The notes beneath the pieces were generated by a model. The model saw only the letters and a program-made list of their open reading frames with translations, was not told the origin of the DNA and searched no databases. The translations under genes and the position numbers were made by a program. Shown here one piece after another: positions 54,637 through 63,977 of a stretch of DNA of 64,000 nucleotides (position 1 is the stretch's first letter; each line of letters begins with the position of its first letter). This DNA comes from AP-15 sp963702685 (GTDB lineage Bacteria > Pseudomonadota > Alphaproteobacteria > ATCC43930 > CGMCC-115725). The DNA lies in NCBI GenBank assembly GCA_963702685.1, contig CAVPDQ010000010.1:84153-148152 (forward strand), written 5' to 3'.

Positions 54637-55301
54637 TCCTTCTCCTTGAGCGCATGCGCGACAAGAGCCGCGGCGCGATCGAGCACTTTATCGGCGTCGA
54701 GCCCCGCCGTATCAATGATTACCGCATCGGGCGCCGCTGTCAGCGGGGCGATCCGACGATTGCTGTCGCGCGTGTCGCGTTGATTGAGATCTTGCAAGAC
54801 GTGCTCGTATATAGCCGCCGCACCGCGCGCGCGCAACTCTTCGACCCGGCGGCGCGCGCGCGTTTTTGCGCTGGCGGTCAGAAACAGCTTCAGGTCCGCC
54901 GCCGGGCACACCACCGAGCCGATGTCGCGGCCGGCCAGGATGGCGCCGCGGGCCGGGTCGGGCGGGTGCGCGGCAAAGTTTTGCTGAAGCTCGAGCAAGG
55001 CGCCGCGCACCGCCGGCATCGCCGCGACGACACCGGCGGCGGCGCCGACCGGCTCTTCGTAGAGGCGCGGGTCGCAGAGGCGCGGGTCGGACAGCAGATG
55101 CGGCCCGATCCGGCGTGCGGCCGCTGCCGCCGCTGCCGGGTCGGCCGGATCGGCGCCCGCGTCGAGCACCAGGGCGGCCGTCGCCCGATAGAGCGCGCCG
55201 GTATCGAGCACGGCGAAGCCGAACCGGTCGGCGAGGCGGCGCGCCAAGGTGCTTTTGCCGGAAGCCGCCGGCCCGTCGATGGCGACGACAAAGGGCCTCA
55301 T
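54627..55301 (-). CDS. cmk: Cytidylate kinase
   Basis: 224 aa from ATG 55301. P-loop VVAIDGPAASGKSTLARRLA at 5-24, LDTGALYRA, LAGRDIGSVVCP (phosphate-binding) and LFLTASAKTRARRRVEELRA. It phosphorylates CMP and dCMP. Part of the conserved aroA-cmk-rpsA block; here a DUF1326 gene lies between aroA and cmk. Confidence 0.95.
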   Translation of the reverse strand: MRPFVVAIDGPAASGKSTLARRLADRFGFAVLDTGALYRATAALVLDAGADPADPAAAAAAARRIGPHLLSDPRLCDPRLYEEPVGAAAGVVAAMPAVRGALLELQQNFAAHPPDPARGAILAGRDIGSVVCPAADLKLFLTASAKTRARRRVEELRARGAAAIYEHVLQDLNQRDTRDSNRRIAPLTAAPDAVIIDTAGLDADKVLDRAAALVAHALKEKEWL

Positions 55302-55444
55302 GCGACTATCGCTTGGCCGGCACGGCGGACCCGACAAACGGCCGCCGGCGCCGGCAGCACCAGCAGGATGAAGTTGCGCCGAAGCGACGGCGAGGCGAGC
55401 GGGATGCGCCGCATCAAGAGCCGCCCGGAAGATGCCGCCGGGCG

Positions 55445-56065
55445 CTAATTCGACCAGCTGATCGGCGCGTAATGCCCGTTGCGCCCGGAATTGTCCCAGC
55501 GCATGCCGTAATCGGCAAAGGTGCTGGAATTGCCGCCGACTGCGAGGGCGAGCCGCTCGGGGGCGACCGGGTGGCCGAGATTGGCCCAGATCTCGCCGCC
55601 CGGATGCATGGTCGGGATCGGCTCGACCGCCATCTGCATGATGCCCGGGATTTCGACCGACCGGCTCTTGCCCTGGATGGCGTAACGGATCGGCACCTTC
55701 TTGACCCCGAGATGGGTGGCGACGAGCGGCGCAAAGGCCGCCATCGGACCGCCCTCGGCCCCGGTGAAGATCGCACCCAGCGCCGCCGTCTGGCGCTCGT
55801 CGGCGCGCTCGTCGATATAGGCGGCGACCGCCCAGTTGCCGTCCGCCATCGGCCCCGGCACATGCGCCGCCAGGGCCACGTTGAGGTCGTCGAGCGACAG
55901 CCCGCCATAGCTGCCCCTGTCGATGTGAAAGACGAGCACCACGTCACACAGCCCCTGGGTCGGGCGCGCGGTCAGCGGCGCTGCGGCCGAGGCGAGGCAC
56001 GGACACACCACGTCGCAGTTGCAATTCTCGAAATAGTCGCCGGTGAGTTGCCATTGCGTTGCCAT
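55445..56065 (-). CDS. DUF1326 family protein
   Basis: 206 aa from ATG 56065 with a GGGAGGTGG site. The N-terminal Cys cluster FENCNCDVVCPCLASA is the family's hallmark and a likely metal or disulfide site. Later LDDLNVALAAHVPGPMADGN and GHPVAPERLALAVG-type segments are conserved. Biochemical role unknown. Inserted between aroA and cmk, separate from both by 45 and 143 bp. Confidence 0.85.
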   Translation of the reverse strand: MATQWQLTGDYFENCNCDVVCPCLASAAAPLTARPTQGLCDVVLVFHIDRGSYGGLSLDDLNVALAAHVPGPMADGNWAVAAYIDERADERQTAALGAIFTGAEGGPMAAFAPLVATHLGVKKVPIRYAIQGKSRSVEIPGIMQMAVEPIPTMHPGGEIWANLGHPVAPERLALAVGGNSSTFADYGMRWDNSGRNGHYAPISWSN

Positions 56066-56110
56066 CTCCACCTCCCTCGGCGGACCGGCCATCGGTCCGC
56101 CTTGCAATGT

Positions 56111-57464
56111 TCAAGGCGCTGTTTGGAACACTGCGCCGAGCCGGGTCATCAGGGCGACGAAATCCGGAAAGCTGGTGGCGATCGGCGCCGCGTCGTCGAT
56201 CCGCACCGGCTCCCGCGCAGGCGAGCCCCAGAACCAGGAACGCCATCGCCATCCGGTGGTCGAGCTGGGTCGCGACGAGCGCGCCGCCAGCGGGCGGGCG
56301 GCCATCGCCATCGACGATCAGATCGTCGCCTTCGACCGCGACACGCACGCCGCAGGCGGCGAGCCCGGCGGCGAGCCCGGCCAGCCGGTCGCTCTCCTTG
56401 ACCCGCAATTCGGCGAGCCCGCGCATCACCGTGCGCCCGCGGGCGCAGGCGGCGGCCATGGCCAGGACCGGGTATTCGTCGATCATCGTCGGCGCGCGCT
56501 CGGGCGGGATGTCGGCGCCGGTCAGGACGCCGCCGCGGGCGCGCAAATCGGCGACCCGTTCGCCGCCTTCCGCGCGCTCGTTCACCAGCGTGACATCGGC
56601 GCCCATCTCGCGCAGGCATTCGAGGAGGCCGGTGCGCAGCGGGTTGATCCCGACCCCCTCGACGGTCACCTCCGAGCCCGGCACGATCAATGCCGCGACC
56701 AGCGGAAAGGCTGCCGATGACGGGTCGCCCGGCACCGTGATCGGCGCCGCCGTCAGCTCGGGCTGGCCCTCGACCGTAATCCGCTTGGCGCCGTCTGCGC
56801 CGGCCTCGACCACAACCTTTGCACCAAAATGGCGCAGCATCAGCTCGGTATGGTCGCGCGTCGGCTGCGGCTCGATCACCGTCGTCTCGCCCGGCGTATT
56901 GAGCCCGGCCAGCAGCACCGCCGATTTCACCTGGGCGGAGGGGACCGGGAGCCGGTATTCGATCGGCACGGGATTTTTTGCGCCGGTGACCGCGAGCGGC
57001 AGGCGCCCGCCTTCGCGGGTCAGAAACGTTGCGCCGAACCGGCCGAGCGGCTCGACGACGCGCCGCATCGGCCGGCGCCGCAGCGAAGCGTCGCCGGTCA
57101 CAAACGCGGTCAGCCGATGGGTGGCGAGGATGCCGAGCAAAAGCCGTGCGGCGGTGCCGGCATTGCCGAGGTCGAGCAAATCCTGCGGCTCGGCGAGACC
57201 GCCGACGCCGACGCCGTCGACGATCCAGCGGCCATCGCCCTGCCGGCGCGCGGCCGCTCCCATCGCGTTGACTGCGGCGGCGGTGGCGAGCACGTCCTCG
57301 CCTTCGAGGAGGCCTGCGATCTCGGTCCGTCCGACAGCGAGCGCGCCCAGCATCAGCGCGCGGTGCGAGATCGATTTGTCGCCCGGCACGCGCAGCCGGC
57401 CGGCGAGCGGCGCCGATGGCCGCGTCGATGCGAGCGGCATCGCAGACGGGGAAGAATGCGCCAT
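56111..57464 (-). CDS. aroA: 3-phosphoshikimate 1-carboxyvinyltransferase (EPSP synthase), frame break near 56213
   Basis: About 450 aa after removing one G. It converts shikimate-3-phosphate and PEP to EPSP. Motifs: LRVPGDKSISHRALMLGALA at 27, LDLGNAGTAARLLLGI, VPSAQVKSAVLLAGLNTPGE, INPLRTGLLECLREMGADV, MIDEYPVLAMAAACARG, LRVKESDRLAGLAAGLAACG. At 56213 (GCGGGAG) the frame shifts +1, after which IDDAAPIATSFPDFVALMTR is read to the stop at 56111. aroA is normally essential without aromatic supply, so the break is probably not real. Confidence 0.9.
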
Positions 57465-57630
57465 GGCCGGCACGACCTTCGAGCAGCGGAACCCGGTTGC
57501 AGCGTCGCCGGCTTCGACCCATATGGGTGGCCCGGCGCCGCAGCGTGTCCGGGCTTGGTTTTGACAGGCTGCGGCCGCTGTGGCAATGGCGTGCGGCCGG
57601 CACCCGGCGGCGCCTTTGATGGAGCGAGGA

Positions 57631-58011
57631 TTGGCCAAACCCGAATGGGGCAGCAAGCGGATCTGCCCGAGCTGCGGGGCGCGCTATTACGATTTGCTGC
57701 GCCATCCGGTGATCTGCCCGAAATGCAGCACGCCGTTCGACCCGGAGGCGTTTTTGAAATCGCGCCGGTCGCGGCCGGCGGCACCGGTCGAAAAGGAGAT
57801 CGCGCCGGTCGGCACCGACGGGCTCGATGCCGACACCGAAGCCGCAGAGGCGGAGGTCGCCGAGGAGGAGGAAGAGGGGCAGGAGACGGTGCCGCTCGAG
57901 GACGGCGAGGAGGAAGACGATGAAGAGCTGCTCGAAGACGCCTCCGAGCTCGGCGAGGACGAGGACGACATGGCCGAAGTGATCGAGAACGTCGAGGAGG
58001 AGGAGCGCTGA
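57631..58011 (+). CDS. TIGR02300 family (FYDLN-acid) protein
   Basis: 126 aa. TTG 57631 is chosen because it gives the family start AKPEWGSKRICPSCGARYYD; ATG 57619 is the alternative. Four Cys in two CxxC pairs (ICPSCG, ICPKCS) form a small zinc ribbon with the YYDL motif. The rest is a long acidic tail (EEEEEGQETVPLEDGEEEDD). Alphaproteobacterial family of unknown function, commonly near aroA, as here (divergent). Confidence 0.85.
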   Translation: MAKPEWGSKRICPSCGARYYDLLRHPVICPKCSTPFDPEAFLKSRRSRPAAPVEKEIAPVGTDGLDADTEAAEAEVAEEEEEGQETVPLEDGEEEDDEELLEDASELGEDEDDMAEVIENVEEEER

Positions 58012-58079
58012 GCCGCGCCGGGCGGCGATTTTTTGCTTGCCGGGCGGTCGCGCTGTTTCTACCTTGCCGGCACCGCCGA

Positions 58080-58155
<76 letters not shown>

Positions 58156-58438
58156 ATTAAATCAAGGGCTTAGCTGGGAACGGCTGGGCCCTTCCCGGTT
58201 TCTTGGCTACCATATGGCTACCACGTGAAATCGTGTATCAGCGCGGCCCCGGCGGCAATTGGTCGCGGATCTATCCCATCCCATGGCCGGCCCGCACCAC
58301 GCCGATCCGCCCAAACCGGTCACGCGCCGCTTGCCGGATGCTGGTGGCAGTGATGATCTACGGATAGCCGATGTATTCTTCTTTTGTCGTAGCCCGTCGG
58401 CGGTGCCAAATACCCTGGCGTGGGTGGGCCCCCGCGGG
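58156..58438. other. Post-tRNA region with integrase-type remnant
   Basis: AAGGGC...GGGCCCTT (58164-58195) is a hairpin, perhaps the tRNA terminator. GGCTACCATATGGCTACCAC (58205) repeats GGCTACCA twice, like the end of a phage integrase gene beside a tRNA, but no integrase frame is left. No gene seen otherwise. Confidence 0.35.
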
Positions 58439-58489
58439 CAACCGTGCCAAGGTTGGGGTCGGAGGGTTCGAATCCCTTCGCCCGCTCCA
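58439..58489 (+). pseudogene. tRNA-Gly (GCC) 3' fragment
   Basis: Anticodon arm CAACC-GTGCCAA-GGTTG, variable loop, T arm GAGGG-TTCGAAT-CCCTT, 3' acceptor CGCCCGC-T-CCA. The 5' third (acceptor and D arm) is missing: the preceding bases do not pair with CGCCCGC at the right place. One extra G at 58461 enlarges the variable loop. Likely the remnant of an attachment site or a deletion. Confidence 0.75.
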
Positions 58490-58517
58490 ATTTTCCTCAA
58501 GGAAATTAGCGGCATAG

Positions 58518-58542
58518 AGCGGCCCTTCGGGGCCGCTTTTTG
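58518..58542 (+). terminator. Rho-independent terminator
   Basis: AGCGGCCC-TTCG-GGGCCGCT followed by TTTT: an 8-bp GC stem, UUCG tetraloop and a U-run. Placed 28 bp after the tRNA-Gly fragment, consistent with it being the old terminator of that tRNA. Confidence 0.85.
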
Positions 58543-58803
58543 CTTCCCCGCTCCGCCCGAAAGCCGGGGAAGCAGGGGGAAGCAGCAGAAGGCGTAAAAT
58601 AGCGGGCTTTCGGCTGCCTTCGGCATGGGTAGCGTCCCGAAACCACGATTTTCTACCGCGCGACAGGCCGCAATGGGCGCCGCCGCACTCCGCCGCAAAA
58701 GGCTCGCTTTGGACGCCGCCGTGCTTCCCCGGACGCCGAAGCAAGCGCCTTTTTGCTTCCCCGGGCGCTTCCCCGGCGCCGGTCGCGAGGTGGATACGAA
58801 CGC
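58543..58803. other. Gene-free stretch with recurrent GCTTCCCC motifs
   Basis: GCTTCCCC occurs at 58542, 58728, 58755 and 58768 and inverted (GGGGAAGC) at 58567 and 58576. Open frames through it have no family likeness. This is the 3' flank of the toxin gene. Confidence 0.4.
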
Positions 58804-59330
58804 TCATCGTTCAGCCCTCCCGCCTGCAAGACGCATCGGCAGCACCAGCCGAAGCGAGTCCGGCAATCGCACGAAGCCATGCGCCGCGTAGAAGCCGGCC
58901 GCCGCCTCGTCCAGAGCATCGACCACGACCATCGAAGATCCGACCGTGCTGGCGCTCTCGAACGCGCGCTGCAGCGCGTCGGCGAGCAGGACCGCACCCA
59001 GACTCTGTCCCTGCCGGTCCTTCGACGACGGCCAGACGGCCGATCAAGGTGGCGCTCACCAGCGGATAGCGCGGGATGTGCTTGCGGGCCGCCTCCGGCA
59101 CCTCGCCCTGGGAGATCGCCATCGCGCAGAGCGTATAGTAGCCCAGGATGCGCGCCGGTTCGTCCCGCTCGCTCAGCACGAACACAGCATTCGCCTTGCG
59201 GCGGACGTCTTGGCCAGCCTGGGTCTTCAGATAGCGATCCAGACTCTCCACGCCGCACGTAAAGCTGCCCCGGTCGTGCTGCCTCGTCGAGCGGCACGAT
59301 CCGAAGATCCTCGGATGGCCGCTTCGCCAT
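58804..59330 (-). pseudogene. GNAT-family toxin (TacT-like), two frame breaks
   Basis: About 174 aa once two extra bases (near 59280 and 59023) are ignored. Pieces in order: AKRPSEDLRIVPLDEA; then GSFTCGVESLDRYLKTQAGQ, ILGYYTLCAMAISQGEVP and SATLIGRLAVV; then KDRQGQSLGAVLLADALQRA (the acetyl-CoA-binding Q/R-x-x-G-x-G/A loop) and FYAAHGFVRLPDSLRLVLPM. TacT-type toxins acetylate aminoacyl-tRNA and block translation. The start directly follows the antitoxin stop. If the breaks are real the toxin is dead. Confidence 0.82.
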
Positions 59331-59627
59331 TCACGGCACGACCCGGCGCTTGTGCTCCGCGAACGCGCGCTGCAGCCGCTCGCTCGGCGCCGGCGGATTG
59401 ACTAGGGCCTCGAAGAAGACGGCCCGATCCCGGTCAGACAGGACGAGCGTCTCATGCTCCGCGATCGTCCGCCGGGCGGCATCTGTGAGCGCCGTCATGC
59501 AGAAATCCGTCACCTTGCGCCGTTCGAGCTGGGCCGCGCGCTCGATCAGAGCCTTGGTCGGCTCATCGACGCGAAACCCGAGCCGCTCGTCTCGAAGCCG
59601 CCGGTCGCGCTTTGATGTCGTGGCCAT
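59331..59627 (-). CDS. DUF1778 ribbon-helix-helix antitoxin (TacA-like)
   Basis: 98 aa from ATG 59627. RHH DNA-binding part LGFRVDEPTKALIERAAQLE, RRKVTDFCMTALTDAA; C-terminal toxin-binding tail with LSDRDRAVFFEALVNPPAPS, the classical end of DUF1778 proteins. It neutralises the GNAT toxin encoded next and represses the promoter at 59646-59674. Confidence 0.92.
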   Translation of the reverse strand: MATTSKRDRRLRDERLGFRVDEPTKALIERAAQLERRKVTDFCMTALTDAARRTIAEHETLVLSDRDRAVFFEALVNPPAPSERLQRAFAEHKRRVVP

Positions 59628-59645
59628 GCTCGCCTCCGAGGCATA

Positions 59646-59674
59646 TATGTACGTCGAACGGACTAACTTTACAA
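59646..59674 (-). promoter_or_regulatory. Promoter of the tacAT-like operon
   Basis: Minus strand TTGTAA, 17 bp, TACATA; start expected near 59639, about 12 bp before the ATG at 59627. The A/T-rich CATATATG beside it is a plausible operator for the RHH antitoxin. Confidence 0.65.
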
Positions 59675-59757
59675 GGCATATCGACTTGGTGCCGGTCAGA
59701 GGAAGATATGAGATAGTTTCGGCCTCGCGTGCGCACCCGAGTCGCATAACCAGCCAA

Positions 59758-61498
59758 ATGACACTAACCGAACTGATCGACACCTTATTTCCGTCGGGGC
59801 ACCCAAACCGGCCAACGCCGGCACAGGAGGCCATTCTTCGACATCCTCAGGGTCCCGCGTGGGTCTTGGCTGGGCCGGGATCAGGCAAGACGGAGGTACT
59901 GACCCTTTTCGTTTTACGCCTCCTTTATGTCGAGAACGATCCTGCACAGTCTGAGCGCATGCAGCCGGAAGCGATCTTCGTGACCACGTTCACAGAGAAA
60001 GCGACGCGAAATCTCGAGGATCGTATCAGTCATTACCGGAACCAAATCGTCGCGCAGCGCCCAGATTTGATGACCATCGATATTTCGAAGTTGCGCCTCG
60101 GGACTCTTCACGGCTTATGCAACGACCTGTTGCAGGAGCATCGCGCCCCGAACTATCAGAACGTCCGACTCATGGATGAACTCGAAAGTAGCATGTTCGT
60201 CTACGAGCATATCAGCATCGTAAACGCTCCAAACCCGACAAATGATCGACCATTCTGGACACAGTTCGTGTACCTCTTTTCTCCACGCGAGTGGCAGGCC
60301 ACGTGGGCATATCTCCCGAGCAAGTGGAATATGACCGCTGCGCTCGTAAAGTTATTCAACAGAATCGTTGAAGATCGAATTTCGGTTTCCTCAATGCGCA
60401 CGGCCGGCGGGCAATGGGCGCGCTTAGCCGACCTCTACGACGAATATCGCGCGAAGCTTCAAGCCAAGCACCGATGCGACTTCTCGCATCTGCAACTCCA
60501 GTTCCTCGAGTTCTTACAGACACCGCTTGGGCGGAGATTTCGCGACGGCGACCCGAGCGAAAGTGTGCTTGGCGTCTGCTGGGTGCTGGTCGACGAGTAC
60601 CAAGACACGAACCTCATCCAGGAGGAGATTTACCTCACCCTTGCTAACCGTGTGCCGTTCAACATCGTGGTGGTCGGCGACGATGATCAGGCGCTGTATC
60701 GCTTCCGTGGTGGTTCGGTGGAATGCATGGTAACCTTTGACCAAGCCTGTGCTGTATTTCTAAGTGTAGTGCCAGGCAATATAGCCCGCTATCCGCTCGT
60801 TGCTAACTTTCGTTCGCATTCGGGAATCGTGACCTTCTGCGAGGATTACATCACCGCATTCGCGTCTATGGCAATTCCAGGTGCGCGGGTGCCAAACAAA
60901 CCGCCCCTCGTGCCACCCGTTTGACGGCTGGTCAGGCGATCCGGTGCGGCGTGTCCGGCTCGCGCGGATCACTGCACTTGTAGAGAGTTTTGCTTCGATG
61001 CCGGTGCCCGGCCATCCAAACGCATCTCGGGGCCGCCTACGCACCTCGACGAGTTTTCCTGGCGACGTGCTTGAGCAGTGGAGTTACGGCTTCTATCACC
61101 TTTTTTTCGGATATTTATCGCGGGCGGGTCTCGATGAGGACGAAGACGAAGATGTGATTGCTCCCTTGGGTATGGTTCCCGTAATGACCATGCCCCAGGC
61201 GAAAGGTCTACAATTCCCGTTTGTCTTCGTTGGGCATATGGGCGATGATCTCCAGGTTTCGATCGCTCATCGACTTGAACCACAATTTTCGCAGTTTCTG
61301 ACCAATCCGGCGCGCTCGTTCGCGCGGTTGCCTGAAGCCGTTAGGGCGGAACTGGACCTCATCCGTCAGTACTATGTCGCTTACTCGCGTGCGCAATGGG
61401 CATTGATTCTCGTAGGCACAAACCAGCAATTTGCGAACGGGCGGATTTCGTGCGGCCCAAATCGCAGCTGGCTACCCAACAGAGTGTTACCGCTTTGA
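59758..61498 (+). CDS. UvrD/Rep-like superfamily I helicase (frame break near 60916)
   Basis: About 579 aa after removing one C. Motifs: Q motif region RPTPAQEAILRHP, Walker A VLAGPGSGKTEVLTLF, Ia FVTTFTEKATRNLEDRI, II VLVDEYQDTNLIQEE, III VVGDDDQALYRFRGG, IV YPLVANFRSHSGIV, V MPQAKGLQFPFVFVGHM, VI LIRQYYVAYSRAQW. The 2B region is short compared with UvrD, as in accessory helicases. A/T-richer than the chromosome around it. Divergent from the TA operon, upstream of a SNF2-type gene: a defence-island setting. Confidence 0.82.
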
Positions 61499-61999
61499 AG
61501 GTGCTGGAATAATCCAATGAGTGCATGGACAAACTACAACGGTATGGTGGTCCCACCGCCCCAATCCGAGTCGTCCGTCCACGATTTAGCTTAACGTCAG
61601 ACATCCTCTCCTTCCGGCGTTGTAGCCGCCAATATGGCTATTTCGGCAACGACGGCTTTGTCCCCGCACAAGTGCGGATGCCCATCGCTTAGCTCTCCGC
61701 GGTCCGACTGGCGCGTCCCTGCTCGCCATCGGACGCGACGTGACGCTCCAGGATCCCGAATCCGTCCCGCTTCGCCCCTTGACGTCAGCCACTCTGGCGC
61801 GACGGCCCGCCTGTCGACGCGCCGTTCCCGCGGCGGTTGTCGAACCGACCGCTCCCCGTGACCATGCGGACCTGCTGCCACGCCCTTCCGGCTTTCGTCG
61901 CTCACGAAGCGGGAAACGGAGGTTCATATGTGCAGCGTTCTCAATTTAGCTTATCGTCTATCAGCGTCCTTCACGGAGGTCGAATAAGCGGGGGGATGG
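61499..61999. other. 500 bp without a supported gene
   Basis: Several short frames cross here, one reading ISATTALSPHKCGCPS, a peptide seen from repeats in other genomes; none is convincing. ATTTAGCTTAACGTC (61583) and ATTTAGCTTATCGTC (61943) form an imperfect 15-bp direct repeat about 360 bp apart, so the stretch may be a small insertion. Confidence 0.35.
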
Positions 62000-62689
62000 G
62001 TGTTCGTCAAAGCTCGGGGCAACGAGGGGATGGCGCTTGGCATCGGCAAGCTAGTGGAGCGCACAGGAAGACAGTGCACAGTCGAATATTTCGATGCACC
62101 CACGTCCGAACCTATCATCCGCCAATTTGAAAGCAACCAAATTCAGGTAGTTTCGCTCCCCGAGCAAACTCGCGTCTATCACTTCAATGAGACGGTCGGT
62201 GCATGGGAGATCGGCCGTATCCTTGATGATCTTGGCGACAGCCAACTAATAAGATTTCCCAATAGTACGACCAAACACCTGAAGGTCGCGGACATTTTCG
62301 TGCGCTGGGCACGACCGATCGCTGATCCGACGCCCTTCCTTGGTGGCAAAATCAACGAGACTCCGCGCTTCGCCGACAGCAGGAGCGCGTTCGTGCGCTC
62401 GCTGCTCAGCCAGCGCGCGGCGTCGATGGGCATGTCGGCGCTGCCGTCCTCCGCCGTAGAACTCGAGGCCCACCAGATCGAGGTGGTTCGGCGGATCTTG
62501 CAGGATCCGGTACAGCGCTACCTGCTTGCCGACGAAGTTGGCCTCGGCAAAACGATCGAAGCTGGCGTCCTCATTCGCCAAGTTATCCTCGATGCCGCCG
62601 AAGACGCGCTGGTGCTCGTCATCGTCCCCGGCCCACTCGTTCCGCAATGGCGGTCGGAAGTTCAAGGTCGAAGTGAACCGCGCCGGGTT
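62000..62689 (+). pseudogene. SNF2/RapA-type helicase N-terminal part, cut by IS (DpdE-like?)
   Basis: GTG 62000 with GGGGGA ahead. N-terminal Tudor-like segment (GIGKLVERTGRQCTVEYFDA), then VELEAHQIEVVRRILQDPVQ, Walker A YLLADEVGLGKTIEAGVLIR and Ia VIVPGPLVPQWRSE. This is the start of a SNF2/RapA-like superfamily II ATPase. A +1 break occurs near 62664 and coding ends where the IS begins at 62690. The N-terminal layout is reminiscent of DpdE from 7-deazaguanine DNA-modification clusters, but only from memory; DrmD of DISARM is another candidate. Confidence 0.65.
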
Positions 62690-62723
62690 TGCCGGAGGCT
62701 CCGAAGCTTGAGAGGATGGAGCG

Positions 62724-63067
62724 ATGGAGCCCAAGGAAAAGCCGAAGACATCGGTTCGGTATGCGCCTGAGGTCCGCGAGCGCGCGGTCCGGATGGTGTT
62801 GGAGCACGCGGGGGATCACGCCTCGCAATGGGAGGCGATTGGCTCGATCGCGGCGAAGATCGGCTGCACCGGCGGAGACGCTGCGCGGCTGGGTGCGGCA
62901 GGCAGAGCGTGACCAGCGGCCTGCGGGCCGGTCCGACCAGCGAGGAGCAGGCGCGGATCAAGGCGCTGGAGCGGGAGGACCGGGAACTGCGCCAGGCGAA
63001 CGAGATCCTGCGCAAGGCGTCGGCGTATTTTGCGATGGCGGAGCTCGACCGCCGGTCGAAGCCATGA
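62724..63067 (+). pseudogene. IS3 transposase orfA, two frame breaks
   Basis: About 113 aa after removing two bases. Pieces: KTSVRYAPEVRERAVRMVLE and IAAKIGCT (helix-turn-helix), then ETLRGWVRQAERDQ (break near 62876), then GLRAGPTSEEQARIKALERE and LRQANEILRKASAYFAMAEL (break near 62915), the leucine-zipper end typical of IS3 OrfA. Its TGA overlaps the orfB ATG. OrfA-OrfB fusion by programmed frameshifting is usual in the family. Confidence 0.8.
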
Positions 63068-63977
63068 TCGCGTTCATCGACGACTCATCGCGCGGTCTAC
63101 GGGGTCGAGCCGATCTGCCGCGTGCTGCCGATCGCCCCGTCGACCTATCACGCGCATGCGGCCCGCCGGGCGCGATCCGGCGCGCCTGTCCGGCCCGTGC
63201 GAGGCGCGACGCCAGCGCTGCGACCGGAGATCCGCCGGGTGTGGGAGGAGAACTTCCGGGTCTATGGCGTGCGCAAGGTCTGGCGGCAGCTGCGCCGGGA
63301 GGGGATCGCGGTCGCCGCGCTGCACGACCGCGCGGCTGATGCGAGCAGATGGGGCTGGCGGGCGACGATCCGCGGCAAACCCGTGAAGACGACGATCAGC
63401 GACCGGCCGGCGCCCTGTCCGCGCGACAAGGTGAACCGGCAGTTCCACGCGCCGCAGGCCGAATGCGCTGTGGGTGTCGGACTTCACCTATGTCGCGACC
63501 TGGCAGGGCTTCGTCTACGTCGCCTTCGTCATCGACGCCTTCGCCCGGCGGATCGTCGGCTGGCGGGTGTCGCGCTCGGCCCGGACCGGCTTCGTCCTCG
63601 ACGCGCTGGAGCAGGCGCTCTACGACCGGCGCCCGGTGCGGCGGGACGGCCTCGTGCACCACAGCGACCGCGGCGTGCAGTACGTCTCGATCCGCTACAC
63701 CGAGCGCCTGGCCGAAGCCGGCATCGAGCCCTCGGTCGGCAGCGTCGGCGACAGCTACGACAACGCCCTGGCCGAGACGATCAACGGCCTGTTCAAGGCC
63801 GAGGTGATCCACCGGCGCGGACCCTGGCGCCACGCCGAGGCCGTGGAATTCGCCACCCTCGAATGGGTCGATTGGTTCAACCACCGCCGCCTGCTCGAGC
63901 CCATCGGCAATATCCCTCCCGCCGAGGCCGAAGCCCGCTACTATAAACAACTGAACGACATGGCTATGGTCGCCTGA
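63064..63977 (+). pseudogene. IS3 transposase orfB (DDE integrase core), multiple frame breaks
   Basis: About 300 aa if seven or eight extra bases are ignored. Early pieces: AFIDD, YGV/EPICRVLPIAPSTYHAHA, RRVWEENFRVYGVRKVWRQL (HTH_21), RGKPVKTTISDRPAP. From 63474 the rve core is unbroken: VSDFTYVATWQGFVYVAFVI (first Asp), GLVHHSDRGVQYVSIRYTER (second Asp), SVGDSYDNALAETINGLFKA (catalytic Glu), ending at TGA 63975. All three DDE residues are present, so a corrected version would look active. Confidence 0.82.

Noticed and set aside
58207..58698. Protein with GAGEGIRTL and SGRRDSNP peptides on the minus strand
   Set aside because: These peptides are the antisense translation of the tRNA-Gly 3' end and are a known annotation artefact.
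59758..61498. Gabija system (GajB helicase)
   Set aside because: No OLD-family GajA nuclease gene is adjacent; the neighbours are a toxin-antitoxin pair and a SNF2-type gene.
61586..61949. Small frames between the two helicase genes on both strands
   Set aside because: Overlapping on both strands, Arg-rich, with no starts supported by ribosome sites and no family match.
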